This document shows positions 33,358-44,002 of a stretch of 64,000 bases of DNA, piece by piece. The DNA is from Stenopsyche tienmushanensis. Lineage: Eukaryota; Arthropoda; Insecta; Trichoptera; Stenopsychidae. Location: NCBI GenBank assembly GCA_008973525.1, contig WACJ01000226.1:186001-250000 (forward strand), read 5' to 3'. The position numbers were made by a program, and so were the translations under genes. Positions within the stretch are counted from its first letter, which is position 1. Each line of letters starts with the position of its first letter. A model generated the notes under the pieces. It did no database searches. It was not told where the DNA came from and saw only the letters and a program-made list of their open reading frames with translations.

Positions 33358-34543
33358 TACAATTTTGCCTACTTAAAATGCATTTTAAGATAATTTCATT
33401 CTAATATAAGCTCTTGCGGAAAGCAGCACAAGAATTAATTAAATTAACATAATCGCTTAGATCGTTTAAGAGTCTTCCATGGTATATCTGGCGGTAATAC
33501 GCTCTTTCTCTTTTGCTGTTTTTACAAAGCTTGATATGGCAGAGAAAATTAAAATTTTGAATTACTTAATCTCATACATTTATGTAAATCAAATCCTTTA
33601 TTCCTCCACTTTTTTACAGTTGCATCTTGTAAGCTCTTAATTAGAATTGCGTGAAAGCATTACTCGCCCATCAGATTGCATTAAATTACATTCGCTTTCT
33701 ATGAAAATATAGTGTCAAGCCATTAGCTTGAATATTTTTTCCATAGTCTGAAGCAAACTCTATTATTTGATCCAATTTATCAAAAAAATGAACGCTTTCC
33801 TACAGTCTATGCATTCATAATAGCTGAGTTTGTATCTGATTACTATCAGCAAGTTGAACATGGACTTGCTTTTATTGCAAACTTTAAGACTGATCTAGAA
33901 AAAAATCATATAGACTTGTTTGTATTTACGCTAAAAAATCTGCGCAAAATATAGACAACGAACCCTCTTAACCACCCCTCTCATTCCAAAATATAAATGG
34001 ACTTTATGAATAATTTTCGCTTAAAATTTCAATCCATTGTTATTCAAAGTTCCATTATTTTTATGCGCGTTCTAAAATGCTCATTCAATACAAATTGAAT
34101 CTGCATTAATCGACAGCTACAATTGTATAGTCTGGTACTATAATTTAATGGATTTGAGAGTATATTTTCCATTATATCTATTAGATATGAAATAAATTAT
34201 AGGAAATGAGAAATATTGAGGGGTTGTAACGAGCTTCGTTCTCAAGACAATGCTTGAAATTAAAAAGTGTCTTCCATGGAGAAAATTAAATATAAATTAT
34301 CTGATCGATTGACAGTTGCAAGCTCGAGTTACAGTTTACTCAGTGAAATTAATTTTCAATTTGAATTAAAATAGTCGAGACAAAAATAGTGACGTTCCGC
34401 TTTCTGAATTACAAAAGAGGTAGTTAATGATCATCTGAATTCAGCATTGTTCCTAGTGTTTGAAAATCGAAACATTTTATACACAAATAAAACTGAAATC
34501 AACTCCTATAATTATTCTATACATAATTATTTTAATGAAATAC
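33358..34543. other. Spacer of the inverted repeat, no gene seen
   Basis: AT-rich, about 1.2 kb between the two opposed arms. Nothing recognised. Confidence 0.5.
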
Positions 34544-35175
34544 GCTTAAAACTTTTTTTTGTGCGGTAGATGCGTTCTGCGGAAAAACGCACAAAAACAG
34601 CTATGACTTGATTTTAAAAACCGCATAACTTTGAAACAGCTTTGTAAAATATATCCAAAATCGCACAAAAAAAGTTGAGAAATAATAATTATTTTAATTA
34701 CAAACTATCATCGCTGTATGATTATTTTCGTTGCGATTGTCGATATGACTCAAAATCGCTCTCTTCTTCGGAAGAAACAGTGTACCCAGTCTTAATGTCA
34801 CCATTGTTCTGTGTAGATGTTCTCTTTCCAACAATATAATTCATAATTAGTAAAGATGTCACTATAGTCCCTAACACAAAAAATAAATAAATCACAAAAT
34901 GGCAACTGTTTAAAAAAAATCTGTCATTTCGTCCTTATTTTGCCAGTTTTAAATATTTCAACCGCGTTGAAAAAAGTAGTTTCGAGAGAAACGCGTTAAA
35001 AATTTGCACAGTCCCAAATTATAACTTTTTTCCAAATTTCGGTTAGGGTTGATGATTTATTTCCTATTTCATCCAAAATATCTCGATACGTAACTCTTTT
35101 ACGAAATTTAAGAAAAGTAAAAAAAAATCTTTAAAAAAACCGCATACCTTCGAAATCGCACAAAAAAAATCGATG
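34544..35175 (-). mobile_element. TATGCGG-type element, right arm of the inverted repeat
   Basis: Starts TACGCTTAAAACTTTTTTTT, then GTGCGGTAGATGCGTTC, and continues as the complement of parts of 32185-33357, including CACTATAGTCCCTAACACAA and TTTCGAGAGAAACGCGTTAA. The minus strand near 34730-34795 reads TGYTVSSEEESDFESY and then a stop, an acidic tail like that of the 59 kb copy, suggesting a transposase C-terminus. Confidence 0.6.
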
Positions 35176-35884
35176 CGGTTCTTGTTTTCGTTTCTGGAAT
35201 AAATAACGGTTTCTGTCCATTTTCTTATTAAATGCCTGTCACCATCAGACAGTAACTCTTTGAGGAGTAAACCCACGCATGCTGCGGACAAACTCTAGAG
35301 ATCCAGAAAGAGTGTGCCCGCACATGTTGTGGCGCGCTTTATTTTCATATAAAAATCAGGTATGGTTTTAAAACCAATTTTATACATAAAACTGTGTGAT
35401 TCATTTTGAGACACTATTATAAGCTCCAAATTTATCGACTTCAAGCTTGACCAAATGTATTTTTTTACTAAAACCAATAACACATATAAAGTTACATTTT
35501 AGGGTGCTATGCATATATAAACACGTGTTATGTTATGTCCGTTTTTGTATTTGGTAATTTATTTTTGATCCAAATAAACGATTATTTTATACGGTTGGTT
35601 TAAAAAAAATTACTTCTGAGTTTCCAAAGTCACATAAAATGTGCAAGCGAATGAAGGATGTTAACTTATAAATACTTTAAACAAAAAACCAACAACTCTT
35701 TTGAACTATGAACTATTTTTAGCTTTAACCTCTGCTTTGTATATACGCACGACACCGTTTTCTTATTTGAACTGTAGTCTGGATTAACATTTCCTCTTTC
35801 ATTTTTGCAAAGGCGGCGCTTATTCCTTCAATTATGATTTATTTAGTATGTAAATTAATGTAATTAAATTATACTCTGTCGTTT

Positions 35885-36141
35885 AAATTAATTTTTTGGT
35901 GGCCCTATTCCGTAGCTCACACGGTCTCCAGATCTGACACCACTGGACTTTTTTATGTCTAGAGAGGTGCCTCATTCCATGGCTCGCATGGTCTCTAGAC
36001 CTGACACTGTTAATTATATTCTAACAAGATTCTATTTCGACAATTCTGACACTTGGGACATAGGACCTATATGTGAAACATATCAAAAAATCCCTAAACT
36101 CAAAAAAAAAAATATCGGTCCATGTGCAAAATACTTTGTAT
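35885..36141 (+). mobile_element. Short Tc1/mariner-like remnant, second copy
   Basis: The plus strand reads SPDLTPLDFFMS and, about 66 bp later, a second related stretch (GCATGGTCTCTAGACCTGAC). The end at 36112-36141 is the complement of TATACAAAGTATTTTGCAC, matching the terminus of the 18123 element. Confidence 0.65.
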
Positions 36142-36829
36142 AAATAATTAAATTGTTGAGAATTAATGATTAATGAATATTAATATAGTCGACAAGTGTA
36201 TCTATTGTGTTACTGAATGATTTTATATCGCATGTTATATCCGCTGCGCCAATACATAATTTAATAAATAAATCGTTCTGGAAATTGTAATACTGAAGAT
36301 TTACCTGGGACACGCACACCCCAATTGATTTCTAGCAAATGTTCCACAGTTATTTTAAGGAATAGAAAAATGTCAAGATGAATTTTGCGCAGCGTGTCTC
36401 AATATGTCAATATTTGCTGATTCGGGAGCAATCTGAATCTTTTCTGAGACGCGTTTTTACAGAAGTCGAGAAGTGAATTTTTTATGTAAACACGCAATAC
36501 ACCCAAGACAGTATTTGATTGTATAATTCAATAAATCTTACATTACTACGGTAAAATTTAAAAACGATCGTTGATATAAATATTATATATAATTTGGATA
36601 GGTAATATCATCTATAAAGCTTGTTGTTGTACAAGATCTATATCAAGATCCGGAAATTCTTGGTAAATGCCACTTGACCTATTTTCTTCGATTAATCTGT
36701 GTGAACCCTGTATATATTATACACCTGGTCTCCGAATATTCTCAATCATTTTAATGTGTTTATACATTGTTAAATCGAATGATTTTTTTATTTTTATATT
36801 GGCTAATGAAATATTAAATGCTTAAGTTG
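36142..36829. other. No gene seen
   Basis: AT-rich with nothing recognised. Confidence 0.45.
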
Positions 36830-37500
36830 ATGACAACGTGAGCCCTCATTTTCGTATAATAACATCAATGTGACTGATAAAATTCCTTTCTGTTGAGACA
36901 CGGACTAAAACTCGAAAAATTCCCGATTTCCCTTTATTTTTATTTATTTATTTCCGTCGCTGCAGATGAATACTTACACACTATAATACTTTGATGTGAT
37001 TCGTAATTATATTACGGAGGAATACAAAAATTTTGAACCCCGTATCTATTATATTTCATATCGATATTCCCATTATCAGAACCGAGGTGTAGTAAATACA
37101 TCATCGGTAGTTGAAAACAATTTGAAAAACATATGTACTTTATATATGTATACATAGATTAGACAGTTACTACCCCCAGGGCATCGCCTAAGCTCGCCAA
37201 TTAGTAGTTACGCCACTGTTTCCAAGTGTTCAGTTCAGATCAGACGTACTGGTGAAGTGTGCAACTTCTGTTAGATAAAAATTTCAATCCTGAATTTTTC
37301 GGGATTACGTTTACTAATCCCGGGATTCATGAGCACCTAAAACTGTCCGGGATCCCTGGATTGGATCCCACTTTTTACGGATATCCCTGCACGATCGACG
37401 AACGATCAATCGGTCCAATTTGTTAGTACGGTGAAATTTTTTTCCGCAATCTGATTTTAAATTTTTACTCTAGGAGTCCAGAATCCACTATACCAACACC
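36830..37500. mobile_element. Composite repeat S, copy 3 (longest tail)
   Basis: Same order as copy 1 from the ACATCAATGTGACTGATAAA block to CCTGAATTTTTCGGGATTAC, but it extends further, through ACCTAAAACTGTCCGGG, to a reversed tRNA-Asp-like head: the minus strand from 37500 reads GGTGTTGGTATAGTGGATTC. The B box there is lost. Confidence 0.65.
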
Positions 37501-38124
37501 TTGTCAATTATATGAAGCTTTCTAATTATTATCTGCTCTTTAAATCACTCCATCCGGAATTTCGAAATTATTTCAAAATTTTATTTTGGTTTTTATTACA
37601 ACATATTCGATTTCAAGACTTTAATATCCCTCATTTATTTACGCCATTTAAATATTAATACATGCTCTCGATAATTTATCATCACTAACACTTATAATCC
37701 TACATTTTGAAATATTTCAAAACTCTGTAATAAGCAGTTAATTAATTTTAGCGTTTAAATATTTATGAATCTTGTGATAGGGGTCTGATCACTTTTTTAA
37801 TTCGTTCTTGAGCTTTACATTTTCAATAAAATAATTCCTTTTGGCAGTTAGTTTTGTAGTTTCTCCTCTTATTTATCTTTATATAATATATTATATGGTA
37901 AGATCGCTTCTGCAATATGTCAAAATATCTTTTATCAGCAAAAATATCGTGGAATGATAGTTGTTCTTCAGATGATGGTTGATATCGATACGATGTATTA
38001 TAGTAATTAAAGAGAGTAAGTTCGACAATATTATTCATATAGAACGCTCACTATATAAGATTTTCTATAATATGCTAAAAAAAAATCTTTCAATATAAAT
38101 AAATGTATTTACCCTCTTATACCA
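37501..38124. other. No gene seen
   Basis: AT-rich with a 71-codon minus frame (37823-38038) lacking recognisable features. Confidence 0.45.
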
Positions 38125-38129
38125 CCAGT

Positions 38130-38672
38130 ATTTTGCAACCCATGGACCAGGGAGCTATTGCCATATTTAAAGCCTATTATTTTAAAAACTACATTTGCTC
38201 AAGCAATACTAGCACCCGAAGATGTAAAATCGTTTAAAGAATTTTGGAAGAATTTTAATATTCATCATGCGATTAAAAATATAGAAAAGGGCTGGCAAGA
38301 TGTCATATCAACAAATCTCATTGTAGAACTTTGCTAGAAACTTGATATTAATATAAAACATGAAGTCATAAACCAAATTATAGAAAATTATTTGGAAGAT
38401 CGCACAAATGAAGAATTATTATGCATCGAAACCAAAAAACTTGAAATATACAGGTGAAATAAACAACAAACAATTCAACTAAAGTTGGATATGTTTTTTA
38501 AAAAGGCTACTACTGCTTCTTCTTCCACTACTGATGATGAGCCAATGGATTGTACTTGATATAAGTACAGACGACGAAAGATTTTAGATATTAATTAAGA
38601 TATTTTGTATGAAATTCGACTTGCGATCAAAGTCCAGGAACGTATCTCGGTCGTAAGTCGGGGACAACCTGT
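38130..38672 (+). pseudogene. Tigger/pogo transposase C-terminal remnant
   Basis: Plus strand: LQPMDQGAIAIFKAYYFKN (the LQPMDQGxIxxFKxxY block next to the DDE domain of Tigger transposases), a frameshift, TTFAQAILAPEDVKSFKEFW, NIHHAIKNIEKGWQDV, a stop, IENYLEDRTNEELLCIE, then an acidic tail TTDDEPMDC. The right terminal region follows at 38610-38672; read inward it is TACAGGTTGTCCCCGACTTA, a Tigger-type end. The N-terminal DNA-binding part is missing. Confidence 0.82.
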
Positions 38673-38787
38673 ATTGTAAACGAAAGAGCCCAGCCGAAAA
38701 ACCCGCGATTAGAGCCTAGCTTGCATTTGATATTAGTTGGACTGAGATCTTTCAAATATTAAGTTGTCCCATAAGTTTCTTTCGCAG

Positions 38788-39546
38788 ATGAACACAGATC
38801 TAATCATAGCCATGGTTGAAGAAAACCCGCGATATACAGTTGGCGAAATAGCTAACAAGTTAGAAATTCTACGAACATCCGTCCATAATCATCTGATTAA
38901 ATTGGGCTACATCAATCGTTCAGATGTGTGGCTTCCACATGAACTGACTGTCACAAATAAACATCAGCGTATTTCAACATGCGATCTTCTTCTCCAACGA
39001 TGGAGAAGAAGATCGCATAGAAAAAGATGGATACTCTATGAGAATATCCAACGTAAACGGTCTCTGACCAAAGAAGCTTTAACTGTAGCTAAACCTGACC
39101 TATATCCAAAAAAAAGTTTTGCTATGCATTTGGGTGGAACTGGATGGGAGTAGTTTATTATGAGCTACTTCAGCAAGGTAAAACGATAAATTCAAAAAAA
39201 TATTATTTCCAACTAGACAATCTAAAGGATGCAATTGCCAGAAAATGGCCAGAATTAGCGAACAGACGAGGCTTTGTTTTCCATCACGATAACGCCAGGC
39301 CTCATGTGTTTTTGCTCGTCAGAAATAAATTATTATCATTTGACTGGAATGTTTTACTTCATCCTCCATACTTTCCGGACAAATTCTTCACGTGGTAAAA
39401 AATTTAATTCAAAAAATGATATAAAAATGTACCTTGATCAATATTTTGCCAATAAACCTGGGAAATTTTGGCAAGAAGGCATTATGAGGCTTCCGGGGAG
39501 ATGCAGAAAGGTAATAGAACATAACGGATCATATATTATTCAATAA
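38788..39546 (+). pseudogene. Mariner transposase, truncated and frameshifted
   Basis: Three frame segments in order. The first, 38788-39153, covers ATG through NTDLIIAMVEENPRYTVGEI, ILRTSVHNHLIKLGYINRSD, RWILYENIQRKRS and AKPDLYPKKSFAMH. The second, 39144-39398, has VVYYELLQQGKTIN, LANRRGFVFHHDNARPHVF and LLHPPYFPDKF. The third ends NKPGKFWQEGIMRLPGR and HNGSYIIQ with a stop at 39546. The second catalytic Asp (HHDNARPH) is present. The first, normally in TGDEKW, is lost (RKRW here), and the last, normally in SPDxAPSD, is deleted after YFPD. Catalytically dead. Confidence 0.88.
38979..39018. repeat. Perfect 18-bp inverted repeat inside the mariner
   Basis: Arms 38979-38996 and 39001-39018 (ATGCGATCTTCTTCTCCA and its complement) with a 4-base loop, ACGA. 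The 16 kb relative has only one arm, so it arose after the copies separated. Confidence 0.9.
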
Positions 39547-39939
39547 ATTTCGTTGTAATACAAATTATTGTTTTGTTTTTTTTTTTTTCTTAATATGAAA
39601 ACGAAAGAAACTTATGGGACACCCTAATAAAAGTATTGTATCACTTAACGATAACCAATTTTTTTCTAGATAGAAACTTTCTATCATAGTATGTTTTTTA
39701 AATCCCAACCGCCATCTATACTGTGTCCATTTAAATTTGCATGTGCTAATACGCAAAGACTTATGAGTCAACCTGGTAATAAGATTTTCCTTGTTGTTTG
39801 TTTGAATTTATTCTGAAGATGGATGGATGAGTAGAATGTGAGTGTGGCGCTGTGATTATTGGACGCGTCAGAAGTTTCTAGTGGGCCCTACTTCTTGGTT
39901 CTTGTACATTAAGTTTTTTTGACAGCCTTCTTCGGCAAT

Positions 39940-40430
39940 CGTAGAAGTAACAGTAATGGAGCAGAAATGGCGCGAGCGCGACAGGGCAACGTTCTGGTCG
40001 GTAGACAGAAACTAGCGGTACAAGAGCCAAAGGCTTTGTAGAGTCAGTCATCGCTGTACGGCCGTGGAGCGTTAACGCCGATCACCGGCGGCCAGCGCCA
40101 CTAGCGCCACGCACACGAGGGTGGCCACTCCCGGAAACCGGAAGCGGATACGGAAACTCCGGGACGCCACCGCCTGTTTTTCATACGGCGGATGCGCGCC
40201 ATCAAACTTTCAAACTTAATCCCGGAACCAATATTGTGGCTGTTTGAGCTTGCACTACATATTCTGTCGAGAGAAAGTAGCACCATCTGAGTCTGTGCGC
40301 GTTTACATCCACCAACATCACATCTATGACGACGATGCTTCAAGATGTTGTCAAATAAACAGAAGAATCTACGAAAAGCTCACGTGACGGACGAATAATT
40401 TCGACAGACGCGGACTAACGAAAGGTTTGT
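39940..40430. promoter_or_regulatory. GC-rich island, possible promoter and first exon
   Basis: Strikingly GC- and CpG-rich compared with the AT-rich surroundings (for example GCGCGAGCGCGACAGGGC and CGCCGATCACCGGCGGCC). TCAGTC at 40044-40049 resembles an arthropod initiator. The stretch ends ACTAACGAAAG/GTTTGT, a plausible donor at 40425. No confident protein: the 80-codon minus frame 40101-40343 is arginine-rich, as expected by chance from such composition. Which gene it serves is unknown. Confidence 0.35.
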
Positions 40431-40734
40431 GATATTTTTTATGACATTAAACATAATATTTTTTAAAGAAACTCTTCTTCTTAAGTAGTCATATCCGTTA
40501 TCCGAAAATTTTCCCGGGAAAGAATTTATCATATATTAATTTATCATTCACTCATAAGCAGCCCTAAACAACTTTATTAATCGCCTTAGCAATTACATTT
40601 TGCATGATGATTTCCCATCGCTTCCACATGCGCTTAACTGGAATAACAAAATATTACTGTAATTCAAAGTCTATATATCGCTACGCCGCGTTTTTGGCTG
40701 AAATTTCTGGCAAAACGCGACGTCTAGAAGAAAT

Positions 40735-41130
40735 AACTGTCTAAAATATGTATACATATAAACAGTACATGCATGTTTTTCAAATTGTTATATTAACCTT
40801 TCCCTACCGGTGATGTATTTACTACACCTCGTTTTTAATAATGGGAATATCGATATGAAATATAATAGATACGGAGCTCAAATTTTTTATATTCCTCCGT
40901 AATATAATTAAGAATCACATAAAAGTATTATAGTATATAAATATTCATCTGAAGTGACAGAAATAAATGATTTGTTGGAAAATCGGGAATTTTGCAAGTT
41001 TTACTCCGTGTCTCAGCAGATAGGAATTTTATCAGTCACATTGATGGTGTTATACGAAAACGGGGACTCACACGGTCATCAACTCGAACTGGCATTTAAA
41101 TATCTGATGACGATACCTCCAACGATTTTA
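40735..41130 (-). repeat. Composite repeat S, copy 4 (reversed)
   Basis: Complement of the series GATGACCGTGTGAGTCCC, ACCATCAATGTGACTGATAA, ATTATATTACGGAGGAATA, ACATCACCGGTAGGGAAAGG. Confidence 0.75.
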
Positions 41131-41675
41131 AGTTCAATGTTACTTCGGGCATATTTTCAAAATAGTATTTGATTTATCTATTTTTGAATTGTATTTTTAT
41201 GTTTTCTTAAATAAATGAAAAATTCTCTCGCTTTCAAGTTATTTTTAACATTAAATAAATAGACTTATTAGTAATTTTCGATCAAATTTATCAATGTAAT
41301 TTCGTAAACTATTAAAAATCCTGGTCTCTTGAAGCCCGTAATCTTTGTCGCGGCTGCCTCATGCAGCCCACCACGAGGGGCAATCGATGGGGCTTCGCAG
41401 CTCGGCACGGACTCGCAGCATACGACGGAAATCCTTATTTTACCTCGCTAAAAGGGGGCGATTCATTATCTCCGAGCGCTCATCCGACAACAACGAAAAG
41501 GATGAACCCTCAAAAAGTCAAACAATTAAAACATTGGGATATTTAATAATTAAGTTTATTTACCATTTGGCGACGATCACGAGGCAGATATATATGTCTG
41601 AATATTTAGTCTTTATTCTAGAAATAATAAGGGAGAGGAGGTGATTGAACAAATTTGATAAATTGAAATTAACTC

Positions 41676-41728
<53 letters not shown>

Positions 41729-41849
41729 TAATTCTTCTTCTTCTTATTAATAAATATACATATATAAATTTTGAAAGCCAGGCAACCTGCTGCTGAAAAT
41801 GTACGCTCAGCCTCCACACTCATTGGAGATAATAAATAAATTATTTATT
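41131..41849. other. No gene seen; TA microsatellite
   Basis: A GC-richer patch at 41335-41480 has no identifiable frame. 41680-41730 is a (TA)n run interrupted once by a C, followed by TTCTTCTTCTT. Confidence 0.55.
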
Positions 41850-42290
41850 TTCATCGCTGCAGATGAATACTTACATACTGTAATACTTTGATGTGATTCG
41901 TAATTATATTACGGAGGAATAAAAAAATTCTGAACCTCGTATCTATTATATTTCATATCGATATTCCCATTATCAGAGCCGAGGTGTAGTAAATACATCA
42001 CCGGTAGTTAAATATTAATATAACAATTTGAAAAATATATATGTATACATAGATTAGACAGTTACTGCCCCTAGGCGTCGCCTAAGCTCACCAATTAGTA
42101 GTTGCGCCACTGTTTCCAAGCGTCCAGATTTTGGCGAGAATGTCTCAATTTAGTAGCCTTCAACATGCTGGTGAGGTGTACGATTTCTGTTGGATAAAAA
42201 TTTCAATCCCGATTTGTTCGGGATTGCGTTTCCTAATCTTGGGATTTATGAGCACCTAAAACTGTCCAGGATCCCGGGTTTGGATTCCCT
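41850..42290 (+). repeat. Composite repeat S, copy 5
   Basis: ATCGCTGCAGATGAATACTT, ATTATATTACGGAGGAATA, ACATCACCGGTAG, ACAGTTACTGCCCC, TTTCAATCCCGATTTG, ACCTAAAACTGTCCAGG. It lacks the head block but keeps the tail, and breaks down at a TA run. Confidence 0.75.
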
Positions 42291-42806
42291 ATATATATAT
42301 ATATTTAGCCATTTCACCGTACCATCAATTCCCGTCCTCATAATAGACTCCGATTATGAAATTTGGATTCCTGTAAATGCAGGACGAATGCTTCAGGGTA
42401 TACAACAGCTGTGATGAATCACATTTTCAATCAAATACATCTGCTCCAATAGTAATACACTATGGGACGATAGTACCAATAATGAAGAATATTATTTCAA
42501 TCATGTTTACAACCAAATTTCCCAGAACAACCAAATTTATAATAAGAATAACACCCTAAATTAAATTAATTCTACCTGATTTTATTGGTCGTATCAGCAT
42601 TTAATTTGGAAGACTTATTTCATTAATTTTAATACACACACACTTCATTTACGTGATGATATCACGTAAATCCTAATCAACAATTTTAAAACTATTTCTT
42701 AGGAACGATGTTTTCATAAGACTATTTCTCAATGTCTTCTGCATACTATTTAATTGATCGAATAATTATAATTTTAATTAGAATGTAAAAGAGATTCGCG
42801 AACCTA

Positions 42807-43428
42807 TTATTAGGTGGACCCAAAAGTATTTGAAAATCTAGTTTTAGAAAGTTCAAGTGTAAAAATTTTACGAAGTAAAATAGTGTGTATCAATATACAC
42901 ATTTACATAAAACTAGCTTAACAGTTCAAGATTTAGATTACTATCCTTATCTTAATCACAAATATGAAAGTTAATTTTTATAAAATTTTACATGTTAGTT
43001 AACTTATTTCGTAGGGGGGAAAATAGGAAACTTAAAATCCCTTTGCGACACACTGCCTTCAAAACTTATCTTACAAACTAAAAACAAATAATTTAATCAA
43101 ACATATATCCATTCATACAACTCGCACTCATGATAATGTAATAAAATATATTTTGGTTTTTTGGCCACAGACATCTAAGCTCCCCACCTTAATATTCTGT
43201 CCAATGTACCAAATATTTCATTTGGGGTTTCCTAGTATTTAGCTAGTTTCTAGAGTACTAGTCTTTGTGATAGATTCTTGATTGTTTGCCGTGGGTCTGA
43301 TTCGATTAGAGACATTAGTGCATCGTTATCATAGTTCGAAGATTCATCCCTTAAGCTTATATTACCCGATTTAAAACTCTAGAACTACTACGGCATAAAT
43401 TTTCAAACACTTTTGGGTCCCCCTAATA
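42807..43428. mobile_element. Mariner-like miniature element
   Basis: Left TATTAGGTGGACCCAAAAGT; right end read inward TATTAGGGGGACCCAAAAGT. The match extends to about 29 of 31 positions, continuing TTTGAAAAT. About 620 bp with no transposase reading frame. Confidence 0.8.
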
Positions 43429-43578
43429 TAAAACTTAATATTTCCATTTTCAACATAGTATTAATTACGCAAAATCATCATATGAATCCGTATAATAAAG
43501 AACGATAAATTTTAGCAGCGGATGATGTGTGGGAAAGAATAAGGTATAATATTTTTTATTCACGTTCAATATTAAGAA

Positions 43579-44002
43579 TACAGGCGGACCTCAATTTTCA
43601 CACATTCGACTTTCGCACAGTTCGCTAATTCGCTAAAAGAGTCAAAAATGAAAGGTTCATGGAAGCAACTATGCCCACAAATGATTTCATATATTTTGAT
43701 GGAATTCCAGAAACCATCACACTTGAAATAGTTCACCTAATGAACGAACTAAATCTAGATGTTAATGAGATAATTGAATCTCATTCTAAACCCTTGACTA
43801 ATGAATTTCTAATGAACCGACAAGAGAACGAAAATAGTATACAAATTGAAAGTGAGGAAAAATAACCAGAAGAAATCATCAATACCTTAACAATAAAAAC
43901 CATGAACGAAGCTTTTACACATCTCGAGACGTTTTTGAATATTATGGAAGAATGTGATCCCAATGGAGAACGCATAGAAAAAAAAGTAGTAAAATACAAC
44001 TA
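43579..44002 (+). mobile_element. Tigger-like element, deleted to its C-terminus
   Basis: TA plus CAGGCGGACCTCAATTTTC at 43579, a Tigger-type terminus, is followed within 80 bp by transposase C-terminal coding. Almost the whole transposase body has been deleted. The right terminus was not found. Confidence 0.65.
43659..44002 (+). pseudogene. Tigger transposase C-terminal tail
   Basis: Reads GIPETITLEIVHLMNELNLD, EIIESHSKPLTNEFL, a stop at 43863-43865, then in the same frame TIKTMNEAFTHLETFLN and EECDPNGERIEKKV. The family pattern is LNLEVxEEDVxELLESHxEELTNEEL ... MxEAFxxIExxLxxFEExDPNxER. One internal stop; otherwise the frame is kept. It belongs to a different Tigger lineage from the one at 38.1 kb. 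Confidence 0.8.

Larger units (their letters stand above)
38757..39627 (+). mobile_element. Mariner element, internally deleted
   Basis: Left repeat ATTAAGTTGTCCCATAAGTT, right repeat ending AACTTATGGGACACCCTAAT. Same subfamily as 15968-16661, with the same junction of left repeat to the codons for QMNTDL. About 870 bp against roughly 1.3 kb for a complete mariner. Confidence 0.88.

Noticed and set aside
40101..40343. 80-codon arginine-rich minus frame in the GC-rich island
   Set aside because: Open frames are expected by chance in GC-rich DNA; no domain, and the other strand fits a promoter/first exon better.
41680..41730. (TA)n run considered as a CRISPR-like or regulatory array
   Set aside because: Simple microsatellite without spacers; the window is eukaryotic.
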